A stretch of DNA of 10,945 nucleotides, taken from the NCBI GenBank assembly GCA_030430975.1, contig JAUIKB010000088.1, positions 1 to 10,945 of the forward strand, given 5' to 3'. The notes under the pieces are model-generated. The model searched no databases. It worked only from the letters and a program-made list of their open reading frames with translations, and was not told the DNA's origin. This document shows, piece by piece, positions 5,511-10,945 of the stretch. Source of the stretch: Polyangia bacterium. GTDB lineage: Bacteria; Myxococcota_A; Polyangia; Polyangiales; Polyangiaceae. Position numbers and translations under genes: made by a program. Positions within the stretch are counted from its first letter, which is position 1, and the number at the start of each line of letters is the position of its first letter.

Positions 5511-6848
5511 ATGGGCGTTCTTCATGTACTTCCTCCAAACACTTCCACCTCACCGCCTCCGCCGTCGACTCACCGCAGCGGAACCTGGCGTCGAGCCACG
5601 CACCGGGCGCGCACGGCGCTGGTCGGGCGCGAGCCAGAACAGCGGCAGCTCCAGGCCTTCTTCGACGATCCAACGCTCGGGCTAGCCGTCGTCGAGGGCC
5701 CGCGTCAGGTCGGCAAGTCAACGTTGGTCGCGTTCTGGCGACACGTGCTGGGCGGCCGCGGCGTCGCCTCGAAACAGCTGCAATGTGAGGGCCTTACCGA
5801 GGCGGGGCTCCGAGACGCGCTGGAATCACTGACCGACGAACGTCTGATCGTGCTCGATTCATTCGAGCAGCTGCAGGTACCGCGGCGGAGCGTTACCGAC
5901 ATGCTGCTCGATCTCCCGCAAAGCGTGAAGGTCGTCATCGTAGACAGCTCGGATCGATTCGCCGTCGAGTACATTCCGTGGGAAGGCCCGTTCGCTTCGG
6001 TCGTCGTGGGCGACGTCACCCCACGCGGCAGTGCCGATCTGCTCCGTCATCTCGGCGTCAGCGATCCCACCCACGATCTGGAAGCTCTGTGTGCCGGGTG
6101 CGTTCTGACCCTCTGTCACGCCGCCACGCTGCAACGCGACGCCGCAGGGTCGGAGTTCGACCTAAGCGCCCTGTATGCGCCGCGGATCGCCGTGACCATG
6201 ACGCAGGCACCGTCCGCCGATCATCGTCGCGCCTTTGAGCGCCTGGCGAGCGCACGACGGGTCGCGTCTGGGGAGCTCGCCCAGAACTGCGCGCCGGACG
6301 TGGCCAGCCACGTCCTTCGCTGGCTCAGTCGCCAGCCTTTTGTCGAATCCGATAACGGCTATCTCGCAATGCACCCTCAGTTCGCCGCCGCCGCTGCTGC
6401 GGCCGTCGCTATTCAAGGAGGACCTGGACCGGTGAACGCACGTCTCGAACCGAAGCGACAGATAGAGCGCAAGACCTTTACGCGCGCCGTCAAGGACGCG
6501 CTGCGAGGCTACGCCCGCGCCGATCGCCTTCGCCACAACCGCTTGCTCGAATCGGAGCGGGTGTCGCAACTCGCTGGCAGCACCTCCGCTCACGACCGCA
6601 CTGCCGCGCTGCAGCGGTGGATCCGCGAGAGCTGCGCGCGACTGGAGCAGTCACCGAAGACGCAACGGCACGCCGCCGTTCTCCATCGCGCCTACCTAGA
6701 GCCCGCGGTGAAGGGGCTCGTCGCCGCCGGCGAACTCGGCATGGCGTACGGGACCTACCGACGCCACGTAACCCAGGCGGTGGCCATGGTCGCCGACGCG
6801 ATGTGGGACGACGAATGCGACATGGCGCGCGTGCACAATGCCCGTTAA
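5511..6848 (+). CDS. STAND-like P-loop ATPase with C-terminal helical/HTH-like domain
   Basis: The protein has 445 residues from the ATG at 5511. The frame extends to a TTG at 5424, but that stretch is not protein-like and runs into the repeat cluster. The start is uncertain because its ribosome site is poor. After a Pro-rich N-terminus, 'LVGREPEQ' (38-45) opens a STAND/AAA NTPase module. It has Walker A GPRQVGKST (63-71) and Walker B RLIVLDSFEQL (111-121, Asp116). A strand 'VKVVIVDSS' (139-147) matches the position where LuxR/AfsR-type STAND proteins have a sensor Ser-Arg. Residues 315-435 form a conserved C-terminal domain ('AVKDALRGYARADRL' at the start, 'YLEPAV', then 'YGTYRRHVTQAV' and 'MWDDE'), often found at the end of bacterial STAND-type ATPases and resembling a helix-turn-helix. 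Partner and signal are unknown. The gene converges on the kinase gene with 20 bases between stops. Confidence 0.8.
   Translation: MGVLHVLPPNTSTSPPPPSTHRSGTWRRATHRARTALVGREPEQRQLQAFFDDPTLGLAVVEGPRQVGKSTLVAFWRHVLGGRGVASKQLQCEGLTEAGLRDALESLTDERLIVLDSFEQLQVPRRSVTDMLLDLPQSVKVVIVDSSDRFAVEYIPWEGPFASVVVGDVTPRGSADLLRHLGVSDPTHDLEALCAGCVLTLCHAATLQRDAAGSEFDLSALYAPRIAVTMTQAPSADHRRAFERLASARRVASGELAQNCAPDVASHVLRWLSRQPFVESDNGYLAMHPQFAAAAAAAVAIQGGPGPVNARLEPKRQIERKTFTRAVKDALRGYARADRLRHNRLLESERVSQLAGSTSAHDRTAALQRWIRESCARLEQSPKTQRHAAVLHRAYLEPAVKGLVAAGELGMAYGTYRRHVTQAVAMVADAMWDDECDMARVHNAR
6415..6434 (+). promoter_or_regulatory. internal ribosome site with in-frame GTG in the ATPase gene
   Basis: AAGGAGG (6415-6421) lies 10 bases before an in-frame GTG at 6432-6434 (codon 308). 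Initiation here would give a 138-residue protein consisting of the entire C-terminal domain without the P-loop module. The site follows an Ala-rich linker, so it falls on a natural domain boundary. The spacing is at the long end of the usual range. Confidence 0.4.
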
Positions 6849-6868
6849 CCGGCGGATGTCCCGACGCC

Positions 6869-8245
6869 TTAGTGACGGCGATCGAGTCGGCCGTCCCAAC
6901 CGCTAGGCACCTGCTTGGCAGCGGGAGTCGGTTGACTCGCCGCCGCAGGTGCCGCCGTCGCCTTCGGCCTCGGGTCGGCTTTCGCATCGGTGCGGACAGG
7001 CTTCTGGGACACCCGGCGCTTCGCGGCGGTTGCCGACGATGCGCGCTCGACCGCCGCCGAAGTCGCCGGCTGTGCGCTCGCCGACGGGTGCGGCGCCTGC
7101 TTCGGATCCGTAGACGGCGCCGTGGCTACCGCAACCACCGCCGCAGTCACGGACTCGACAGCGTCCGGGGCCACGATGGCGCTTGGTTCGCCGCCCAGCG
7201 CTCGATGCGAATCGGCACCGCTCTTCCAAACGAAGACACCAACCATGACTCCTGCCGCAGCGACCGCCACGCCCAGCGGCCACACCGCGCGGCGCGGCGT
7301 GTCGCGCTCCGCGTCCCGAGACGCGGGACCCACGAGCGTCTGCGGGCCGGATATCGGACTCAGCGTTGCCGCTCTGTCCGGCACTTCGCCGCGCTTCACC
7401 TGGTCCAGCGCCGTGCGCATCGCGGCGGCCGTCGGAAACCGTTCGTCGCGCTCAAAACCGAGCGCGCCGTCGACCAGACTGACCAGCGCATCGGACGCGT
7501 CCGGCGCCACTTCGCGCAGCGAGCGAGCCGGCAGCGTCATCGACTTGCCGAGCAGTTCGTTCGCGGTGTCGCCTTCATGCACCGTGCGACCGCTGAGCAG
7601 GAAAAACAACGTCGCGCCGACCGACCAGATATCCGTTCGCTCGTCGACCAGATCCCATTTCGCGCGCGCTTGCTCGGGTGCCATGAACGCGGGCGTGCCC
7701 ATGATCTCGCCGGCCGACGTCTGAGCCGTGAGTTCGGGCGGGCGTTCGGCGACGTGCGCGATGCCGAAGTCGAGGACCTTGAGTTCGCCGTCGTCGGTGA
7801 GCAGCAGGTTCCCCGGCTTGATGTCACGATGGACGACACCCGCCCCGTGGGCGGCGACCAGCACGTCGAGCAGCTGTCCGGCGATGTCGAGCACCTCGTC
7901 GCCGGTCAGTCGATCCGCGCACACGTCGAGCGGCTCGCCGGAGAGCAGATCCATGACCAAATAGGCCTCGCCGTCCTCGGTCAGGTCGTCGTCGAGAACG
8001 CTGACTACGCCCGGGTGCTCGATGCTGTTGGCAGCGTACGGTTCGCGCCGAAAGCGTCGCTGCTGGGCATCGTCGGCGGCCAGGCTCCGGTGCATGATCT
8101 TGATCGCCGCGCGGTTGCGATTGCGGTGCTCCGCTTCGTAGACCGCTGCGGCACCGCCGACACCGAGCAGCCGGCGCAGCGTCCATTTCCCACCGAGTAC
8201 CTTGCCGATTCTGGCCTTAGCCTCTGACTCGTTCTGAGAAACCAT
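6869..8245 (-). CDS. transmembrane Hanks-type Ser/Thr protein kinase
   Basis: The protein has 458 residues from the ATG at 8243-8245. The frame continues to an ATG at 8350 through 35 residues unlike a kinase N-terminus. Neither start has a good ribosome site. The kinase domain (about 22-280) has all catalytic features: glycine loop GVGGAAAV (28-35), Lys49, Glu68, HRD at 139-141 with Lys143 and Asn146, DFG at 159-161, APE at 189-191 and 'TDIWSVG' with Asp205. The region 'RFRREPYAANSIEHPGVV' followed by 'SVLDDDLTEDG' fits myxobacterial kinases. A single membrane segment (about 322-340) follows a short linker containing Thr residues ('RAATLSP', 'PQTLVGP'). The external tail of about 115 residues is Ala/Pro/Ser/Lys-rich and looks unstructured, with no PASTA or sensor domain. 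It is probably active. The divergent FHA-sigma-54 activator is the natural candidate partner. Confidence 0.92.
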   Translation of the reverse strand: MVSQNESEAKARIGKVLGGKWTLRRLLGVGGAAAVYEAEHRNRNRAAIKIMHRSLAADDAQQRRFRREPYAANSIEHPGVVSVLDDDLTEDGEAYLVMDLLSGEPLDVCADRLTGDEVLDIAGQLLDVLVAAHGAGVVHRDIKPGNLLLTDDGELKVLDFGIAHVAERPPELTAQTSAGEIMGTPAFMAPEQARAKWDLVDERTDIWSVGATLFFLLSGRTVHEGDTANELLGKSMTLPARSLREVAPDASDALVSLVDGALGFERDERFPTAAAMRTALDQVKRGEVPDRAATLSPISGPQTLVGPASRDAERDTPRRAVWPLGVAVAAAGVMVGVFVWKSGADSHRALGGEPSAIVAPDAVESVTAAVVAVATAPSTDPKQAPHPSASAQPATSAAVERASSATAAKRRVSQKPVRTDAKADPRPKATAAPAAASQPTPAAKQVPSGWDGRLDRRH

Positions 8246-8348
8246 GCGATTACTGATGCTCGATCGAAGCGCCGGGGAACGGGAGCAGCAGGAATCGAAG
8301 CCGCCGGAAGTCGCCGCAGGTCGCTCCCCAGAGTATACAGACTCGGAC
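8246..8348. promoter_or_regulatory. divergent control region of kinase and FHA activator
   Basis: These 103 bases separate the preferred start codons. A direct repeat ATCGAAGC(C)GCCGG occurs at 8263-8275 and 8294-8307, with 31 bases between copies, about three helical turns. TATACA at 8334-8339 could be a -10 for the activator gene, which would leave an almost leaderless transcript, but no matching -35 is present. I see no sigma-54 promoter (-24 GG, -12 GC) here. Confidence 0.35.
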
Positions 8349-9680
8349 ATGGGTCAGGGAACGAAGCCCGGCGGGCGCCGCCAGACGGCGACGGGAGGTC
8401 GACAAACCACCGCCAGGCGTGTGGTTTCGCGCAAAGCCGACCCGACCCGCAACTCGCCGGAGCTTCGGGTCGCGTTTTCGCCCGACGACGAGCGCGTTGG
8501 GGACTGCATAACGCTCGCGTCGGATGTCGTGCTGGTGGGCCGGGAGGCAGGCGACACCGGCGTGTCGTTCGACGACCCACGCATGTCGCGACACCACATC
8601 CGAATCGCCCCGGAGGGCACCAGCCGTAACTACCGCTTCGGTGACGCCGGCAGCGCCAACGGAACGTTTCTCAACGGCGAGCGTATCAGCTCGGCGGTAC
8701 TCAACGACGGAGATGTCTTGCGGCTCGGTGACACGCTTCTCGTGTACGTCACATCGCCGCCGATGCCGCGGCTCAATCGCATGGTCGACAACGCCGCGAC
8801 GACGGATGTGTCGATCGTGCTGCTCGGCGAGACCGGCACCGGAAAGGATCGCCTGGCCCGGCGTATCCACGAGCGCAGCGGCCGCCGCGGTGATTTCGTG
8901 GTCGTCAACTGTGCGGCGCTGCCGCGGGACTTGGCCGCCGCCGAACTGTTCGGCCACGCGCGCGGGGCGTTTTCTGGCGCCGAAACAGCGCGTCCCGGCC
9001 TGTTCTTGGCAGCGAACAACGGCACGCTTTTCCTCGACGAAATCGGCGACCTTCCCGGCGAGATCCAGCCCGCGCTGCTCAGGACGCTCGAGACGCGCAC
9101 TGTGCGACCGATCGGCAAGGAAGCTGAGCTGCCCGTCGACGTGCGGATCGTCGCCGCGACGACCGTGGATCTGCGAAACGCCGCGGCGGCCGGCACGTTC
9201 CGACGCGACCTGTTCGCCCGTCTGGCCGAGCTCGTCATCAGCGTGCCGCCGATGCGCGCGCGCAAAGACGAGTTGTTCGGTTTGCTGTCGGAGTTCGCGG
9301 CGGATGCTCGCACGTCGCTCGGACTCGACCCCGACGTGGCGGAGAAACTGCTGCTCTGGGACTGGCCTTACAATGTGCGCGAGGTGCGCTCGCTGGTGCG
9401 CTCGTTCACGGCGGTGGGCGCTGACGGTGAGGGTCTCGACCTGACGACGCTCATCACTCTCAAGCCCGAACTGGGCGACGACCCAGCCGCCGCACAGCTC
9501 GCCCCGAGCTCGCGCTCCCCGGACAGCGAACGGGATCAAAAACGTGTGCAGCTCATGCGCGTGCTCCGCGAACACCGGGGGAACATTTCGCGTGTCGCCA
9601 AAGCGCTAGGGACGACGCGGGCACAGGTCTATCGGCTGCTCAAACGCTTCAAGCTCAACTCCGCCGACTACCGCGGCTAG
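8349..9680 (+). CDS. FHA-domain sigma-54-dependent activator (AAA+, Fis-type HTH)
   Basis: The protein has 443 residues from the ATG at 8349. An in-frame ATG at 8244 would overlap the kinase start, and a GTG near codon 25 is also possible. Residues about 38-135 form an FHA domain with GRE (64-66), SRHH (80-83) and NGTFLNG (104-110), which bind phosphothreonine. The AAA+ module has Walker A GETGTGKD (160-167), GAFSGA (206-211) in place of GAFTGA, Walker B LFLDEIGD (227-234), arginine-finger region FRRDLFARL (284-292) and WPYNVREVR (339-347). The C-terminal Fis-type helix-turn-helix (397-435) includes 'NISRVAKALGTTRAQVYRLL'. The protein should bind enhancers and open sigma-54 promoters when its FHA domain meets a phosphorylated partner, plausibly the divergent kinase. 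Thr to Ser in the sigma-54 contact loop is conservative. Confidence 0.93.
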   Translation: MGQGTKPGGRRQTATGGRQTTARRVVSRKADPTRNSPELRVAFSPDDERVGDCITLASDVVLVGREAGDTGVSFDDPRMSRHHIRIAPEGTSRNYRFGDAGSANGTFLNGERISSAVLNDGDVLRLGDTLLVYVTSPPMPRLNRMVDNAATTDVSIVLLGETGTGKDRLARRIHERSGRRGDFVVVNCAALPRDLAAAELFGHARGAFSGAETARPGLFLAANNGTLFLDEIGDLPGEIQPALLRTLETRTVRPIGKEAELPVDVRIVAATTVDLRNAAAAGTFRRDLFARLAELVISVPPMRARKDELFGLLSEFAADARTSLGLDPDVAEKLLLWDWPYNVREVRSLVRSFTAVGADGEGLDLTTLITLKPELGDDPAAAQLAPSSRSPDSERDQKRVQLMRVLREHRGNISRVAKALGTTRAQVYRLLKRFKLNSADYRG

Positions 9681-9688
9681 CGTTGGCG

Positions 9689-9702
9689 CCGTGCGCACAC
9701 GG
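9689..9702. terminator. small hairpin between convergent genes, weak terminator candidate
   Basis: CCGTG, loop CGCA, CACGG forms a perfect 5-base-pair GC-rich stem 9 bases after the activator stop. It lies in the 46-base gap between convergent stops, so it could act on both strands. There is no T-run on either side, so intrinsic termination is doubtful. Confidence 0.22.
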
Positions 9703-9726
9703 AGCGTCGCCGCGCGCCGTCCGACG

Positions 9727-10422
9727 TCAATCGACGTAGAGCGTTACCGGGTACCGGATCGTGGAACCGTCCTGGAGCGCCACCGTGATCAAGACGACGT
9801 CCTCAAACGAACCCGTCCCGACGTCGAGATCGATCGCGCGCTCCCCGCCGTCTGTCAGGACTCCCGTCGTGGGGTCACCGTTCAGTTGAAGCTGCGCCGC
9901 CGACCGCCGTATCACCACCGAGTCGACGGTTACGTCCTGTCCGCAGTCGTTACGTAGGGCGATGGTCGTCGACGGGCCCGCGTCGGCCAGATCCCGGAAC
10001 GTCGGTGGCGTCAGGGTCACGCAGTCCTCTCTCTGCCCGCGACTCGGGAGCCCGTCGAACAGTACGTCCAGCGGTTCAGAGCGCTCGCCGTCGACGATCG
10101 TTTGCAGGCGCAGCTCGTCGCCCTGTTCGCCCGGAACACCGACGGTGAAGCCACCGTTCGCGTCGGCGACTACGTCCACGGGTGGGTCGGTCGTATCCAG
10201 GTTGGTGACCCGGACCAATTGGTTCGGTCCAACCGTTCCGTCATCACCGCGAACTTCGATCTGATCCGTTTGCGGGAAGATCTCCGGGCCGCCGATGCCG
10301 CGGAAGTCGGGCTGCTGAGGTCCAGGTGGTTCGGGCACCGGCGTGGCCGTGCACGCCGCGGCCCAGGCGACCAGGAGCATCGCTCCAGTCGCCTGGCGGA
10401 CTCGTGTCGAGCTACTCGTCAT
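9727..10422 (-). CDS. predicted lipoprotein with two beta-rich (Ig-like) segments
   Basis: The protein has 231 residues. The ATG at 10420-10422 has GGAAGG (10431-10436) eight bases upstream. The N-terminus is a signal peptide ('RVRQATGAMLLVAWAAAC') with Cys24 as the probable lipidated residue, then a Pro-rich linker. Residues 53-120 alternate strands and turns ('IEVRGDDGTVGPNQLVRVTN', then 'VVADANGGFTVGVPG' and 'DELRLQTIVDG'), resembling a bacterial Ig-like repeat in which a Gly-Phe strand follows an Asp-rich turn. Residues 134-231 form a second beta-rich part with Cys134 and Cys160, which could form a disulfide. I recognise no enzyme motif. The gene lies 36 bases downstream of the Cys-rich repeat gene on the same strand and is likely co-transcribed with it. 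A cell-envelope structural or adhesive role is a guess. Confidence 0.82.
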   Translation of the reverse strand: MTSSSTRVRQATGAMLLVAWAAACTATPVPEPPGPQQPDFRGIGGPEIFPQTDQIEVRGDDGTVGPNQLVRVTNLDTTDPPVDVVADANGGFTVGVPGEQGDELRLQTIVDGERSEPLDVLFDGLPSRGQREDCVTLTPPTFRDLADAGPSTTIALRNDCGQDVTVDSVVIRRSAAQLQLNGDPTTGVLTDGGERAIDLDVGTGSFEDVVLITVALQDGSTIRYPVTLYVD

Positions 10423-10458
10423 GCCGCGTACCTTCCACCATGCGCCTCGAACTCTACC

Positions 10459-10945
10459 TCACGCGCAGTCGGGGTCTTGTAGCCGACACGGATCGTCGGC
10501 GGGCCGTGAGCACACGCCATCCGGTTCTTCGAGGTACTGGGCGCACACGGTGTCGGTGCCGTCGCCGGGATCGCCCGGCTCGCTGGAGCCGCCGCCGGGA
10601 CCGCCAGGCTCGGTGCCCGGGTTACCCGGAGTGCTTCCGCCGCCGCTGCCTCCGCAATCCGGATCCGGGTATCGACACGGACCGTCGACAATGTCGCCCT
10701 TGCAAACGCCATCGGACGCCTGGGCGATCTCCGGACACGCCGCGTCGCAGTCGGGATCGATGAAGTCGCAGCCGTCGTTGGCGCTGGGTTCGCAGACCCC
10801 GTCCGGTCGATGAGTCACCTGCGGGCAGTCGCCACAGTCCGGATCCGGGATGTCGCAACCGATGAAGTCGACCGGCCCGTCGCACACTCCGTCGGGGGCC
10901 AGCGCAATGCTCGGACACTGCCCCGCGCCTCCGCCGCTGCGGCGA
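10459..10945 (-). CDS. Cys-rich DGVC/DPDC repeat protein, C-terminal part (5' truncated)
   Basis: The frame is open from the window edge to a TGA at 10459-10461, giving 162 visible residues. The start and any signal peptide lie outside; the in-frame ATG-like codons here are internal. The visible part has four repeats of 27-28 residues, each with the pattern C-x7-P/S-DGVC-x7-8-C-x3-D-P-D-C. Three are almost adjacent, then comes a Gly/Pro/Ser linker of about 36 residues, then a fourth repeat that ends one residue before the stop. Four Cys and several Asp per repeat suggest disulfide-stabilised, perhaps calcium-binding, extracytoplasmic modules. Similar DGVC/DPDC repeats occur in secreted proteins of myxobacteria and relatives, mostly without known function. 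It is upstream of, and probably in one operon with, the small lipoprotein gene. Confidence 0.75.
   Translation of the reverse strand, partial: RRSGGGAGQCPSIALAPDGVCDGPVDFIGCDIPDPDCGDCPQVTHRPDGVCEPSANDGCDFIDPDCDAACPEIAQASDGVCKGDIVDGPCRYPDPDCGGSGGGSTPGNPGTEPGGPGGGSSEPGDPGDGTDTVCAQYLEEPDGVCSRPADDPCRLQDPDCA
10465..10917 (-). repeat. four Cys-rich protein repeats with a Gly/Pro linker
   Basis: Repeat units on the minus strand are at 10834-10917, 10747-10827, 10654-10737 and 10465-10545, with the linker at 10546-10653. Each unit begins with Cys (CP in the first three, CA in the last), carries DGVC at positions 9-12 and ends in DPDC. The DGVC and DPDC motifs are invariant; the residues between differ strongly, so the repeats are old rather than recent duplications. 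Confidence 0.75.

Noticed and set aside
6849..6868. Terminator between the convergent ATPase and kinase genes
   Set aside because: The 20-base gap has no hairpin or T-run that I can see.
6906..6920. Sigma-54-like promoter AGGCACCTGCTTGGCA on the plus strand
   Set aside because: It fits the -24/-12 pattern (GG, 10 bases, GC) but lies inside the 3' end of the kinase gene, antisense to it, with no gene to drive before the activator. Likely chance.
6617..8227. 536-residue open frame on the plus strand opposite the kinase
   Set aside because: Arg/His-rich composition without domains; the kinase on the other strand has all catalytic motifs. It is a GC-rich shadow.
8250..9575. 441-residue open frame on the minus strand opposite the FHA activator
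   Set aside because: No recognisable motif, and the opposite strand encodes a complete FHA-AAA+-Fis protein.
1..10945. Mobile element, CRISPR, toxin-antitoxin or phage-defence island
   Set aside because: No transposase, integrase, terminal repeats, regular spacer array or toxin pair found; the STAND-like ATPase alone is not enough to call a defence system.

Overview
The window is GC-rich and almost fully coding. Its gene content suggests a myxobacterium-like (Myxococcota) genome: a Hanks-type Ser/Thr kinase with an Ala/Pro-rich tail, an FHA-domain sigma-54 activator, several predicted lipoproteins, a 'GTADDD...VGPAAL' helix-hairpin-helix-like segment and Cys-rich DGVC/DPDC repeats. This placement is inferred from gene content. 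No rRNA or other phylogenetic marker is present, and I see no tRNA, CRISPR array, insertion sequence or integrase.

Layout. (1) 1-323 (+): 3' end of a probable beta-propeller-like protein. (2) 324-538: short non-coding stretch with imperfect repeats. (3) 539-2920 (-): large predicted lipoprotein with a helix-hairpin-helix-like segment and a stretch resembling a CYTH/triphosphate-tunnel fold. (4) 2978-3751 (-): Coq4-family protein with the complete HDxxH-x11-E motif. (5) 3752-3881: divergent control region with a TTGACA promoter and overlapping palindromes. (6) 3882-5365 (+): TetR regulator and an RhtA/EamA-type exporter, overlapping as GTGA. (7) 5366-5510: non-coding stretch with a strong inverted repeat. 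(8) 5511-6848 (+): STAND-like P-loop ATPase with a C-terminal helical/HTH-like domain. (9) 6869-8245 (-) and 8349-9680 (+): divergent Ser/Thr kinase and FHA-AAA+-Fis sigma-54 activator. (10) 9727-10945 (-): two genes for exported proteins, a small lipoprotein and, upstream of it, a Cys-rich repeat protein cut by the window edge.

How the parts may work together. The Coq4/TetR/exporter group looks like a small-molecule-responsive divergon: a TetR repressor would sit on the coq4-like promoter and be co-translated with an exporter. The kinase and FHA activator are a plausible phosphothreonine relay from kinase to FHA domain to sigma-54 promoters. The ATPase between these modules has its own possible operator and an internal Shine-Dalgarno plus in-frame GTG that could release its C-terminal domain alone. 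The two envelope protein regions appear to be independent secreted-protein loci.
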